A stretch of DNA of 64,000 bases. Origin: Stenotrophomonas maltophilia (lineage in GTDB: Bacteria > Pseudomonadota > Gammaproteobacteria > Xanthomonadales > Xanthomonadaceae). Numbering within the stretch: position 1 is the first letter of the stretch; each line of letters opens with the position of its first letter. Shown piece after piece: positions 34,926-44,547 of this stretch. The translations under genes were made by a program, and so were the position numbers. The stretch covers positions 2,264,501 to 2,328,500 of the forward strand of contig NZ_CP029773.1 of assembly GCF_003205835.1 (NCBI RefSeq), given 5' to 3'. The notes under the pieces are model-generated. The model was not told the origin of the DNA. It made no database searches and worked only from the letters and a program-made list of their open reading frames with translations.

Positions 34926-37325
34926 TCAGTGCGCCGCACCTTCCAGCGCGGTACGCACCGCCTGGGCCAGGTCGCTGCGGGTAAATGGCTTGGGCAGCAG
35001 CGCGGCCGCCCGGCCCTGGCTGCCGACCGCGTCGTGATCGCGCGGATAGCCTGAGGTGAACAGGACCGCGACGTCGGGCCAGCGCTCCCGGACTTCCCGC
35101 ACCAGCTCCCAGCCCGACATGCCGGGCATCACCACGTCGGAGAACAGCAGGTCGACCGTGGTGTCCGGACGTTCCAGCAGCCGCAGTGCGGACGGGCCAT
35201 CGTGCGCTTCCAGCACGCGATAGCCCAGCAGGCGCAGTGCATCAACGGTGTGCGCACGCACATCATCGTTGTCCTCGGCCACCAGGATGGTTTCCTCGCG
35301 TGGCGAGTAACCGGCCAGGCCGGTCGGTGGTGCGCTCGCCTCGCAGGGCAGGGCCAGTGCCGAACGCGGGAACATCATGGTGATGCTGGTGCCGCCGCCC
35401 TCCACCGAATCGATCAGTACATGGCCGCCGGACTGCTTGACGAAGCCATGCACCATCGACAGGCCCAGGCCGGTACCACGGCCAACCTGCTTGGTGGTGA
35501 AGAAGGGTTCGAACACGCGCGCGAGGGTGGCCGCGTCCATGCCGTGGCCATTGTCGCGAACCCGCAGCATCACGTACTCGCCAGGCGCTGCATCGGGGAA
35601 CAAGGCGGCGTAGTCGTGGTCGAGATGGCTGTTGTCGACCTCGATCACCAGCCGGCCCCCGTGGGGCATGGCATCGCGGGCGTTGACGGCCAGGTTCAGT
35701 ACCGATGCCTCCAGCTGGCTGACGTCGATCTCGACGCACCAGACGTCCTCGGCGGCGCGGATTTCCAGCTGTACCAGCTCACCCAGGGCGCGCTGCAGCA
35801 TGTCATGCATGTCCAGCAGGCGGTCGTTGAGATTGGCTGCCTGGCTGTGCAGTGGCTGGCGCCGGGCAAATGCCAGCAGGCGCTGGGTCAGGCTGGCGGC
35901 ACGGCCCACGCCTTTCAGAGCATTGTCCAGCGCACGACTGACCATGGCGCCCGGCTCGCCGGCCCGCTCGCTGAGCAGCATGGCGTGTTCAACGTTGCCG
36001 GAAATCACCGTCAGGATGTTGTTGAAATCGTGGGCGATGCCGCCGGTGAGCTGGCCCACCGCTTCAATCTTCTGTGACTGGCGCAGCGCATGCTCGGCCT
36101 GCAGGCGTGCAGTCGTTTCCACCGCTTCGGAGACCACGGCGGTCACCGCGCCCTCGGCATCCAACAGCGGACGGAACGAGAAATCGTAGCTGCGGCGGCC
36201 GGTCGGCAGTTCCAGCTCCAGCGCATGCAACGAGCTGTGGCCCTTCGCGGCAGCGGCAATGGCCTGGTCCACGAGGATGCCGACGTCATCGCTGGTGGCA
36301 AACCACGGCGATTGCCCGTAGCGCTGGCCTACAACGTCGGGCTTGTCGGCCAATACGGCAGCCAACGAGGCGACATTGGCGTCGACCACGCGGCCATCCA
36401 GGTCCAGCAGCACCTGATGCTGGAAGCTGGATTCGAAGATGGCCTGCAAGCGTCGCTTGCTGGCCCGGAGTTCGGTGGTACGCGCCTGCACCTGCCGTTC
36501 GAGCAGCTGGTTGTCTTCGCGTAGGGCCAGTTCCGCCTGCTTCAGCCCGGAGACGTCGCTGCCCAGGCAGATGTAGCCGACCACGGCGCCGTCGGCGCCT
36601 CGCTCCGGCACGCAGTCCATCTGCACGAAACGTGATTCGCCGCTGCGGTGGGCCAGCTCCACCTGGAAGCGGGTGCGCTCGCCCTGCAGCACCCGTTCGA
36701 TGCTGGGCAGCGCCTGCTCAAACGCGGAGATTCCGCTGACATCGCGCGCCGTACGGCCCAGCAGTTCGGCCAGGCTGACGCCGTGCCAGTCCAGGAAGGC
36801 CTTGTTGGCGAAGCGGTAGCGATGCTCCTTGTCGAGCTGGGCGATCAGTGCCGGGACGGCATCGGTCACCTGTTGCAGCTGGGCCTGGCTGTCATTCAGG
36901 GCGGCCTGCGCGTGGGCCAGCTGGGTACGCTCGTGCGCCTCCTGGCGGGCGCGGCGGATCGCATCCGGCAGGCGCTGCAGGCGCTGCTTGACCACGTAGT
37001 CGCGTGCGCCACGGGTCAGCGCCTGCACCGCCAGCTCCTCGGTCAGCGTGCCGGAAACGAAGATGAAGGGCGTCTGCGGAATCCGCTCGCGCGCCAGCGC
37101 CAGTGCAGCGTCGCCGTCGAATCCGGGCAGCACATGATCGGCCAGGATGACATCGAAGGCGCGATTCTCGATTGCCTCGATGAAGGCATTGCGGGTCCAC
37201 AGGCGCTCAGCCTCGAAGTCGAGGCCGGCCCGGTGCAATTGTGCGGTGATCAACTCCGCATCAAGCGCACTGTCCTCCAGCATGAGGATGCGCAGGCGCT
37301 CGCTGCGGCGCGATCCATCACGCAT
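34926..37325 (-). CDS. Hybrid histidine kinase with receiver at both ends and PAS domains
   Basis: A 799-residue soluble protein. It opens with a receiver (LMLEDSALDAEL; phosphoacceptor in ILADHVLPG; YVVKQRL), then two PAS domains joined by a coiled coil (ELALREDNQLLERQVQARTTEL). The kinase core is HisKA (GGIAHDFNNILTVI) with HATPase (NLAVNARDAMPHGG, GTGLGLSMVHGF), and a C-terminal receiver follows (LLFSDVVMPGMSG, LLPKPF). There is no membrane helix. It overlaps the preceding receiver gene by eight bases, so it should take part in the same light pathway as the bacteriophytochrome. Confidence 0.88.
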   Translation of the reverse strand: MRDGSRRSERLRILMLEDSALDAELITAQLHRAGLDFEAERLWTRNAFIEAIENRAFDVILADHVLPGFDGDAALALARERIPQTPFIFVSGTLTEELAVQALTRGARDYVVKQRLQRLPDAIRRARQEAHERTQLAHAQAALNDSQAQLQQVTDAVPALIAQLDKEHRYRFANKAFLDWHGVSLAELLGRTARDVSGISAFEQALPSIERVLQGERTRFQVELAHRSGESRFVQMDCVPERGADGAVVGYICLGSDVSGLKQAELALREDNQLLERQVQARTTELRASKRRLQAIFESSFQHQVLLDLDGRVVDANVASLAAVLADKPDVVGQRYGQSPWFATSDDVGILVDQAIAAAAKGHSSLHALELELPTGRRSYDFSFRPLLDAEGAVTAVVSEAVETTARLQAEHALRQSQKIEAVGQLTGGIAHDFNNILTVISGNVEHAMLLSERAGEPGAMVSRALDNALKGVGRAASLTQRLLAFARRQPLHSQAANLNDRLLDMHDMLQRALGELVQLEIRAAEDVWCVEIDVSQLEASVLNLAVNARDAMPHGGRLVIEVDNSHLDHDYAALFPDAAPGEYVMLRVRDNGHGMDAATLARVFEPFFTTKQVGRGTGLGLSMVHGFVKQSGGHVLIDSVEGGGTSITMMFPRSALALPCEASAPPTGLAGYSPREETILVAEDNDDVRAHTVDALRLLGYRVLEAHDGPSALRLLERPDTTVDLLFSDVVMPGMSGWELVREVRERWPDVAVLFTSGYPRDHDAVGSQGRAAALLPKPFTRSDLAQAVRTALEGAAH

Positions 37326-37785
37326 TGTGCTGCCCCGAGCCGTTGGGGCGATGCGGTGGTGGCTGGTTGGTGATGCCCCAGAACATGCCCAGGCCCTGGA
37401 TCGCGTCGAAGAATTCCTTGAAATCGACTGGCTTGACCACGAACGCATTGACGCCCAGTTCGTAACTGCGCACCAGATCCTGCTCTTCGCGGGAGGAGGT
37501 CAGCATCACCACCGGCGTGCTGCTCAGGTTCGAATCGCCACGCACCTGCTCCAGCACCTCCAGGCCGTTCACCTTGGGCAGCTTCAGGTCCAGCAGCACC
37601 ACCACCGGGCCGCCGTGGTTGGCGCCGGCGAATTTGCCTTCGCAGCGCAGGTAATCCAGCGCTTCGGCGCCGTCACGTACATGGATGACATCGTTCAGCA
37701 ACTGGCAACGCGCAAGTGCGGCCAGCGTCAGCTCTGCATCCTTGGGGCTGTCCTCTACCAGGAGGATCGGCCGCAGGTCCCTCAT
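37318..37785 (-). CDS. Phytochrome-associated response regulator (Rcp1-like)
   Basis: A 155-residue receiver of the Rcp1 type: LLVEDSPKDAEL, phosphoacceptor in VVLLDLKLPKVNG, VMLTSSREEQD and FVVKPVDFKEF. The C-terminal extension is the dimer arm typical of phytochrome partners. It overlaps the stop of the bacteriophytochrome gene by four bases and the downstream hybrid kinase by eight. It probably receives phosphate from the phytochrome. Confidence 0.9.
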   Translation of the reverse strand: MRDLRPILLVEDSPKDAELTLAALARCQLLNDVIHVRDGAEALDYLRCEGKFAGANHGGPVVVLLDLKLPKVNGLEVLEQVRGDSNLSSTPVVMLTSSREEQDLVRSYELGVNAFVVKPVDFKEFFDAIQGLGMFWGITNQPPPHRPNGSGQHNA

Positions 37786-40022
37786 GGGTGATCTCCTGTG
37801 GAACGGGGTAAGGTGAAATGGATCGTGGCGCCCTTGCCGGGTTCGCCCTCGGCCCAGGTCCTGCCGCCATGGCGGCCGACGATACGGCGCACATTGGCCA
37901 GGCCGATGCCGGTGCCTTCGAATTCCTCGACGTGATGCAGGCGCTGGAACACGCCGAACAGCTTGTCGACATAACGCATGTCGAAACCGCAGCCGTTGTC
38001 GCGCACGAAGAAGTGGTCCTCCTCATCGAGGCGCTCATGGCCGATCTCGATCACCGCCTGCTCGCGCTCACGGGTGAATTTGACCGCGTTGGCCAGCAGG
38101 TTCTGCCAGACCAGGCGCATCATCGTCGGGTCGGCCTGCACCTCCGGCAGCGGCGCCAGCGTCCACTGTACGTCGCGTCCGGCGTAGTCCAGTGCCAGGC
38201 TCCTGCGGACATCCTCGGCCAGTGCCGCCATGTCCAGCCGCACCCGGCCGAGCGTGGAGCGGCCCATCTGCGAGAAGCTCAGCAGGTCGTCCACCAGCGT
38301 TCCGGCAGATTTGGCCGATTCCACGATGGTATCCAGGAAGCGGCGCTCGGTATCGTTGAGGCGTTCGCCGGCCGAGCTGCCCAGCAGCTCCGAGTAACCG
38401 ACGATGTGGCGGAAGGGCGCACGCAGGTCGTGGCTGACCGAATAGGAAAACGCTTCGAGTTCCTTGTTGCTGCGGACCAGCTGCTCGTTGAGCTCGGCCA
38501 TTTCCTCGGCCTTGCGCAGCACGATGTCGACGATGGCGGTGCGCATCTCGTGGGCGGCATCACGGTCGGCATCGTTCCACGGCAGGCTGCGCTGCTGCAC
38601 GGTTTCCTTCCAGGCCTCGAAGGAGCTGCGCGGCGACAGTGCCACGTCGAGTGCCGCGGTCTTGCGCGGATCGCCGCCCCAGCGCACGGTACGCACCACT
38701 TCTGGGCGGAACCACATCAGGTAGCTGTCATGCAGCTGCGAAATGGACACCGCCAGTACGCCGCTGGCCACGTCGGACAGGCGCGCGCCTGGCGCCCAGT
38801 CGGCTGCCAGATGGTCACTGCAGTACGTTTCCTGCCCGGCCTGCTGTGCCGCCAGCCAATCGGCCAGGGCCAGCACGTCGGTTGCGGGCGGGCACTGGCC
38901 CACACGCATGCAGTCGCCCTTGTGCACGATGGCGGCGCCTGCTGCGCCGGTCAGCGACAGCAGGCTGGCTTCGTCTTGGCGCAGTGCAGCCATGAAATCT
39001 TCGTCGCCGGCCATGCGTGCCAACAGCTTGACCAGCACCGAACGGCGGGCCACGCGCTCTTCGATGGCGCGTGCACGCTCCTTCAGCGCGATCTGCAACG
39101 ACAGGATCTGGCCCATGAATTCGCAGGCAGTGCGCACGTGATAGGGCAGGCGGCGCGGCTGAACCGTGTGGCAGGACACCAGACCCCACAGCTGGCCCTC
39201 ATGCACCAGTGACACCGACATCGACGCGCCGGTGCCCATGTTGCGCATGTACTGCAGGTGCACGGGCGAAACGCTGCGCAGCACGGCCAGGCTCAGGTCG
39301 GTGGCCGGCGCGTCGCGGTGCGCCTCGCTGCGCATCAGTAGGGCAGGGGTGTAGTTGTTGTCCGCGATCAGTCGCACCCGGTTGCGCCGATACAGCTCGC
39401 GGGCCTGGGCCGGAATGTCCGATTCTGGGAAGCGCAGGTCCAGGTAGGACGGCAACAGGCCGTTGCCATCCTCGGCGACCACGATGCCGTTCCAGCCGGT
39501 GTCGAACTGGTAGACCAGGGTGCGGTCGAAGCCGGTCAGCCGGCGCATGTGCGCGGCCGCCAGCTGGCACAGATCTTCCACGGTGGTAGCCGATTCGATG
39601 CCGGTCATCAGTTCGCGGATCGACGGATACAGTTCTTCCAGCGAGCCAGGCTGGCCGGGAACCGGTGCCTCCAGCTCGACCAGCAGATCGGTGGCGGAGC
39701 GATGCACCAACAGCTGATGCCGGCCGTGGCCATCCAGGTGCACGGCGCCGACATGTGTGCTGCTGCCCACCGCGGCCTGCTGGAACAGCGCCTGGAAGGG
39801 CGCCAGTACGCCGCCCAGTACCTCGCTGACATGCTGCATCAAGGGTTCGCCGAACTGCTGCAGCAGCCCTTGCTGGCTGATGGCACGCTCACGCACCCGC
39901 AGTGACTGCGGCTCCACTACCAGAAGCACACCGTATGGCTGGATGGCACCGGGCGTATGAATCGGCTCACGCGCACAACGGGACTGGGCGGTGTCGTGCG
40001 TGGACTCGGCAGAAGGCATCAA
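37782..40022 (-). CDS. bphP: Bacteriophytochrome histidine kinase
   Basis: 746 residues in the order PAS-GAF-PHY-HisKA-HATPase. C16 in SRCAREPIHTPGAIQPYG is the biliverdin-binding cysteine of bacterial phytochromes. The GAF pocket shows FPESDIPAQAR and YMRNMGTGASMSVSLV, and the PHY tongue region WFRPEVVRTVRWGGDPRK is present. H531 in SHDLRAPFRH is the phosphorylation site. The protein would sense red/far-red light. No heme oxygenase gene for biliverdin lies beside it, although TspO, which binds porphyrins, is close by at 40582. Confidence 0.95.
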   Translation of the reverse strand: MMPSAESTHDTAQSRCAREPIHTPGAIQPYGVLLVVEPQSLRVRERAISQQGLLQQFGEPLMQHVSEVLGGVLAPFQALFQQAAVGSSTHVGAVHLDGHGRHQLLVHRSATDLLVELEAPVPGQPGSLEELYPSIRELMTGIESATTVEDLCQLAAAHMRRLTGFDRTLVYQFDTGWNGIVVAEDGNGLLPSYLDLRFPESDIPAQARELYRRNRVRLIADNNYTPALLMRSEAHRDAPATDLSLAVLRSVSPVHLQYMRNMGTGASMSVSLVHEGQLWGLVSCHTVQPRRLPYHVRTACEFMGQILSLQIALKERARAIEERVARRSVLVKLLARMAGDEDFMAALRQDEASLLSLTGAAGAAIVHKGDCMRVGQCPPATDVLALADWLAAQQAGQETYCSDHLAADWAPGARLSDVASGVLAVSISQLHDSYLMWFRPEVVRTVRWGGDPRKTAALDVALSPRSSFEAWKETVQQRSLPWNDADRDAAHEMRTAIVDIVLRKAEEMAELNEQLVRSNKELEAFSYSVSHDLRAPFRHIVGYSELLGSSAGERLNDTERRFLDTIVESAKSAGTLVDDLLSFSQMGRSTLGRVRLDMAALAEDVRRSLALDYAGRDVQWTLAPLPEVQADPTMMRLVWQNLLANAVKFTREREQAVIEIGHERLDEEDHFFVRDNGCGFDMRYVDKLFGVFQRLHHVEEFEGTGIGLANVRRIVGRHGGRTWAEGEPGKGATIHFTLPRSTGDHP

Positions 40023-40271
40023 AGGCGGGACTCATGATTCGTGGATGGCTGGAGTGGCCCAGCGTTGCATCCGGCATGCATGGATGGTGACGCAAAATCG
40101 TGCATTCGCATACCAGCACGTGCGCGTGAAGAACGTTTCATTCAAACCTGAATTCTTCATCTGAGCATTCCAACAGCACTTGCACGTTTCGCGAAAGGTA
40201 CATGTGCGCTGCACGCGCGCTCGACACCGACTTGCCTAGGGTGAATGCACATTCCTGAGTAACCACGCCAC

Positions 40272-40565
40272 GTGAACCTGCAGACCTTGCCTTCAACGCC
40301 ATACCGCATGCTTGCCGACAGCTGCCAGTTTGAGCTGCTGGATGTGGATGCCCTGCAGGATCCGGCCAGTGGGCGCCTGCTCCACCTGTACTCGCTGGTT
40401 GCGCGCTGCCTGTGCTGCGAAACGGTGTTCAAGGCGGAAGAGGGGCAGGGACTGGTCAGCCACACCGCCGCGCGCGTGGTGCGATGCCCCACGGGTTGTG
40501 GCCAGCAGGCGTTCAAGCCGGCGTTGCTGCGTGCATGGCAGCCGCAGTGCGTCGCACAGGCCTGA
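40272..40565 (+). CDS. Small zinc-ribbon-like protein of unknown function
   Basis: 97 residues from GTG 40272. Two cysteine pairs, CLCC (about residue 46) and CPTGC (about 72), could bind zinc. No family is recognised. It is divergent from the bacteriophytochrome gene and convergent with tspO. The ribosome site is weak, so the start is not certain. An intergenic stretch at 40023-40271 holds no other gene. Confidence 0.55.
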   Translation: MNLQTLPSTPYRMLADSCQFELLDVDALQDPASGRLLHLYSLVARCLCCETVFKAEEGQGLVSHTAARVVRCPTGCGQQAFKPALLRAWQPQCVAQA

Positions 40566-40581
40566 GAGCACTGATACGGGG

Positions 40582-41082
40582 TCACAGCAACCCGGGATTG
40601 GCGCGCCACACCGCGAAGTTCAGCGCGGATGCGAACGATATCCAGGCCAGGTAAGGCAGCAGCATCACCGCCGCACCACGATGGATGCGGGCGAAGGCAA
40701 CGATCGTTGCGCACACCAGCGTGATCAGTACCAGGATGTCGACGAAGGCCAGCGCGCCCAGCTTCCAGCCGAAGAACAGCCAGCTCCATAGCGCATTGAC
40801 GGCCAACTGCAGCAGATAGAGCGTCAGCCCCGGTTGTGCACCTCGCCAGCCGCGCTCACGCCAGACCAGCCATGCAGCAACAGCCATCATCCCGTAGAGC
40901 AGGCTCCATACCGGGCCAAACACGCTGGCAGGCGGTGCCCAGGCGGGAAGGGCGAGAGTGGCGTAGAAGCTGGCGGCGGATGTCGATGCCCATGCGCCGA
41001 CTGCCGCCGCCGCAAAAGTGACCACACCCCATCCCAGAAGACCCATAACCTGTGAACGCCGCTTCATTCCGTGCCGCTCCAT
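40582..41082 (-). CDS. tspO: TspO/MBR family tryptophan-rich sensory protein
   Basis: A 166-residue membrane protein with five helices and the TspO signatures LPAWAPPASVFGPVWSLLYGMMAVAAWLVW and NALWSWLFFGWKLG. TspO binds and degrades porphyrins in a light- and oxygen-linked way; in Rhodobacter it modulates photosynthesis genes. Its closeness to a bacteriophytochrome suggests a shared response to light. ATG 41067, five codons in, is an alternative start. Confidence 0.93.
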   Translation of the reverse strand: MERHGMKRRSQVMGLLGWGVVTFAAAAVGAWASTSAASFYATLALPAWAPPASVFGPVWSLLYGMMAVAAWLVWRERGWRGAQPGLTLYLLQLAVNALWSWLFFGWKLGALAFVDILVLITLVCATIVAFARIHRGAAVMLLPYLAWISFASALNFAVWRANPGLL

Positions 41083-41138
41083 CCTGCGTTTACCCGCTCA
41101 TACGAACGGAAGCGGCAAATGGATGCAGCCCGGGGCGA

Positions 41139-43337
41139 TCAGTCTGAAGAACCCGCGGCGCTTCCACCTTCGGCAGCCGGCAACAGCGAAGGGCGCTGAT
41201 CGAACCATTCACGCGCCTTGGCCAGATGCCACTGGCGCTGTTCGCCATCAAGCTCGATGCCGGCGCCCAGCAGCCCCCAGCGCAGATAGAGATCGCCACG
41301 CTTGCGCTGCTCCAGCAGATCCAGCCGCGCACGTACCGACAGGCGATCATTCTCGGCCTGCAGGCCGTCGACCAGAAGATGCCCCGGGCGCCAACGCAGC
41401 GTGGCCTGTGCATCGACCTGGCCGGAGTCGAGCAGGGACAGCGTCCAGCGCGGATAGTCGGTGCGCTTGGCGAACACGGCCAGCAAGGGGCGTGCATCGC
41501 TCAGGGTCAGATCGGTGATAGCGTCCACCTGGAACGGAGACTGCGCGTCGATGCGGCCCCGCTTGAACACGGCGCAGCCTTTCCACGCGCTGCTGGAATC
41601 GGTGCGCGCCACCTGCACATTGCGCAGCTCCACGGTGGTGCCGGACAGATCGAAATGGCGCTGGTTGAAGTCCCCACGGCGAAGCGTCGCGTTCACGTCG
41701 ACATCGCCGCCCATGTCCAGGCCCGCCACCTTGGCGCTGGCATTGCGACCCAGCAGCCGCGCGGTGCCGTGGCCGACGCGGCCATCGGTGTCGAGCGTGG
41801 CGTCGCCGCTGAGGCTGCCGGTGCCACGCAGCAGGCGCACCTGTTGAGAGCCAAGGTAGCGGTTGTAGGCGGCCAGGTCCGGGATGGTCGCTTGGCTGAA
41901 GCGCAGCCGCGCACGAACGCCCTTGCGCAGTTCCTGCAGGCGGCCGTCGCCGGTGAGGTCCACGGCCAGGTCGCGCCCGTCGAACAGGCGCACATCCTTC
42001 GCATCGCTTGGGCGAGCGGTGAAGCGGGGCAGCCGGATCGCCAGCTGTGCCTGAGTGGGGGTGCCGGCCTTCAGCTCGCCATGCGCACTGGCCGTGCCGG
42101 CCAGGCGCACGCCAGCGACCTCGGCCACGGCGGCAGCCGAAGGAATATCCACGGTGCTGCCTTCGATCAGCTCACCATTGCGCAGGCGTAGGTCGGCCTT
42201 CAGCGTGCCGCCGCCATCCAGCTGCAGCCACGGCTTGCGCACGAACAGGGCAGGGATCCAGTTGAGCGAGGTGAAGGTCCATTCGCCACGCACGGTACCG
42301 GAGCTGCGCTCCAGCAGCTGGGAAGGGTGCTGGAAGGGAATCTCGCGCCCGGTGATGTGCAGGTCGGCATCGATGCCGGCGGCCGAATCCGGGCGTGGCG
42401 GCAGGCGGGCCTGCAGGCGCAGGTCGTTGGCTACATTGAGCTGCAGGGCCAGCACACCGCGATCGGGCGCGCCATCGCCGAGGAAGAGCGGCACCTGCCA
42501 CAGCGCGCGGTCACCGGGTTGCAGTTGGCCGTCGATCAGGTGGACCGCCAGTTGCAGGCGTCCGGGCACGGGCGCGCTGGAGATCTTTGGCGTTGTGGCG
42601 TCCGTATCCATGCGCAGGCCCTGGCTGCGCGCGTCCAAATCAAGTTGCGCATGCAGCAGCTTCAACTTGGCCAGGCCAGGCGCCTGATCGCGATAGTGGC
42701 GCGGATAGCTGAAGCGCGCAGTCAGATCCATGTCGCCCAGCAGCTGCACGCCGTCATAGCTGGTATCTGCTTTGCTGAACGAGACCTCGGAATCGAACAG
42801 TTCCGATGGGCCGCCGCGCAGCTGCTTGAGGAACCCGACCGTGCCCTGGCCCTTGCCGATGATCAGCAGCTTGCCGAGCCGGGCGCTGCGGATGCTGTCG
42901 CTGTCGATGGCGTCGAAACGCAGGGTCCAACCCTGGTCGCCGCGCGGGGGCGACGGAATGGCGTCCTCGACGCGACTGATTTCGGCCGACACGCCTGTGG
43001 CCTGCAATCGGGGAACCCGCACTTCGCGGCGGAACAGGGGCAGCACGGCCAGCCGGGCGCTGGCGCGTTCGGCGTGCAGCACGTAGACGGTGTGGTTGAC
43101 GTGCCCGCGCATGTGCACGTTCCACGCGATCACATGGCCAGGCAGCAGCGTGATGGCCGGGCCGGTGGTCATCACGAACTTGTGCGGCTTGCGGTTGGTG
43201 ACCTGGTCGAACAGCGGGGTGTTGAGGAAGATGTTGCCGGCCAGCAGGTAGGCAGCGTACACGACAAGCAGAATGCGCACCGTGAGGCGCGCATGACGAG
43301 GCCATTGAGGGTAGCGAACGGAAATCAGCGACTTCAA
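41139..43337 (-). CDS. AsmA/YdbH-like large envelope protein
   Basis: 732 residues with an N-terminal membrane helix (LTVRILLVVYAAYLLAGNIFL) and a long periplasmic part made of repeated beta segments (LQLAVHLIDGQL, LALQLNVANDLRLQARL, TLKADLRLRNGEL, AQATLRWRPGHLLVDGLQ). This repetition is that of AsmA, TamB and YdbH proteins, which span the periplasm and move phospholipids to the outer membrane. No close named match is recognised. The acidic and serine-rich C-terminus is short. The gene stands alone. Confidence 0.7.
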   Translation of the reverse strand: MKSLISVRYPQWPRHARLTVRILLVVYAAYLLAGNIFLNTPLFDQVTNRKPHKFVMTTGPAITLLPGHVIAWNVHMRGHVNHTVYVLHAERASARLAVLPLFRREVRVPRLQATGVSAEISRVEDAIPSPPRGDQGWTLRFDAIDSDSIRSARLGKLLIIGKGQGTVGFLKQLRGGPSELFDSEVSFSKADTSYDGVQLLGDMDLTARFSYPRHYRDQAPGLAKLKLLHAQLDLDARSQGLRMDTDATTPKISSAPVPGRLQLAVHLIDGQLQPGDRALWQVPLFLGDGAPDRGVLALQLNVANDLRLQARLPPRPDSAAGIDADLHITGREIPFQHPSQLLERSSGTVRGEWTFTSLNWIPALFVRKPWLQLDGGGTLKADLRLRNGELIEGSTVDIPSAAAVAEVAGVRLAGTASAHGELKAGTPTQAQLAIRLPRFTARPSDAKDVRLFDGRDLAVDLTGDGRLQELRKGVRARLRFSQATIPDLAAYNRYLGSQQVRLLRGTGSLSGDATLDTDGRVGHGTARLLGRNASAKVAGLDMGGDVDVNATLRRGDFNQRHFDLSGTTVELRNVQVARTDSSSAWKGCAVFKRGRIDAQSPFQVDAITDLTLSDARPLLAVFAKRTDYPRWTLSLLDSGQVDAQATLRWRPGHLLVDGLQAENDRLSVRARLDLLEQRKRGDLYLRWGLLGAGIELDGEQRQWHLAKAREWFDQRPSLLPAAEGGSAAGSSD

Positions 43338-43452
43338 CCTTCATCACATGGGGAGCCAGCGCACTATTGCGAAGTGTTGGGTTGCACCGTGTGAACGCGG
43401 GCGTGGAGACGGTCTGAAGTCGGCGACCTGGAGCAATTAGGTGGCACTTGGA

Positions 43453-43483
43453 ATAAGTGCAATGCTTTTTTCCGGGATTATCA
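43453..43483. promoter_or_regulatory. Shared LysR-type box upstream of the first hydrolase gene
   Basis: A 31-base element running from ATAAGTGCAATGC to GGGATTATCA matches 25 of 31 bases at 48272-48302 without a gap, and stands 57 bases before the start at 43541. Its left part also forms a small palindrome (GCACTT / AAGTGC, 43444-43460). Confidence 0.55.
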
Positions 43484-43540
43484 ACCCAATAGCGGCGGCC
43501 TACGCTTTGCCTGCCGAATCCAATCCCCTGGAGAACTGAA

Positions 43541-44479
43541 ATGAGCACCCAACAGACCGTCAGTTTCAAGAACCGTAGCTGGGATGTCGCCGCCACCCTG
43601 CGCTTTCCGGAAGGCTTCGACCCTGCCAGCAAGTACGCCGCCATCGTCTGCGCGCACCCGATCAGCAGCTGCAAGGAGCAGACGTCGGGCGCCATCTACG
43701 GTGAGGCACTGACCGCCGCTGGTTTCATCACTCTCGCTTTTGACGCCTCCACCCAAGGCGCCAGCGGTGGTGAGCCCCGCTTCATGGAAGATCCCGCTAC
43801 CCGTGTGGAGGACTTCCGCTGTGCCATGGATTACCTGATGACGCTGCCGTACATCGATGAAGACCGTGTTGGCGTGCTGGGCGTCTGCGGCGGCGGTGGC
43901 TATGCGGTGAGTGCGGCCACTACCGACCACCGATTCAAGGCAGTCGGCACGGTGGTGGCTGCCAACTATGGCCGGCTGATGCGTGAGGGTGACATGTCGC
44001 CGGATGCTGCGTTGAAGACGTTGGAAGCGCTGGGCAAGCAGCGCACTGCCGAGGCACGGGGTGCTGAGCCGTTGATCGTGGGTTACATTCCCGGCTCTGA
44101 AGCGGAGCGCGAAGCTGCTGGAATCAACGACATCGACATCGTCGAGGCGGTGCAGTACTACTGCACGCCGCGTGGCCAGCAGCCGGGCTCGCCGAACAAG
44201 CTGCGCTTCACCAGCACCGGCGCCGCCCTGAGCTGGGATGCCTTTGCGTTCACCGAGCATCTGCTGACTCAGCCGCTGCACATCGTCATCGGCGGTGTGC
44301 CCGGTGGCTTCGGTTCGTATCGTGACGGCCTGGAGCTGTACGCAAGGGCGCGTTCGGTGCAGAAGAGCATCCAGATCGTGGCCGGCGCCAGCCACTACGA
44401 GCTGTATGACCAGCCAGCAGCCACCACCCAGGCGCTGCAGCAGCTGATTCGGTTCTACCGGACGCATCTTGGCGCTTGA
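43541..44479 (+). CDS. Dienelactone-hydrolase-like alpha/beta hydrolase
   Basis: The 312-residue protein has an alpha/beta-hydrolase fold with a cysteine at the nucleophile elbow (GVCGGGGYAVS), as in dienelactone hydrolases. The final histidine lies in AGASHYELYDQP, and IVCAHPISSCKEQTSG and TLAFDASTQGASGGEPR form the entrance. It is a paralogue of the protein at 48371-49285, with which it shares the motif set TPRGQ and LYDQP and an upstream element. It has no signal peptide. The substrate is unknown. Confidence 0.82.
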   Translation: MSTQQTVSFKNRSWDVAATLRFPEGFDPASKYAAIVCAHPISSCKEQTSGAIYGEALTAAGFITLAFDASTQGASGGEPRFMEDPATRVEDFRCAMDYLMTLPYIDEDRVGVLGVCGGGGYAVSAATTDHRFKAVGTVVAANYGRLMREGDMSPDAALKTLEALGKQRTAEARGAEPLIVGYIPGSEAEREAAGINDIDIVEAVQYYCTPRGQQPGSPNKLRFTSTGAALSWDAFAFTEHLLTQPLHIVIGGVPGGFGSYRDGLELYARARSVQKSIQIVAGASHYELYDQPAATTQALQQLIRFYRTHLGA

Positions 44480-44505
44480 TGCAACAAGGCCAACCAGAGC
44501 AGCGT

Positions 44506-44547
44506 ACGTCCCGCCGGCCCATTTCAGGCCGGCGGGACGTTTGCTTT
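44506..44547. terminator. Bidirectional terminator between convergent genes
   Basis: Fourteen-base perfect stem ACGTCCCGCCGGCC / GGCCGGCGGGACGT (44506-44519 with 44527-44540), seven-base loop. TTGCTTT follows on the plus strand, and the reverse side reads into the short SDR tail. Confidence 0.8.
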
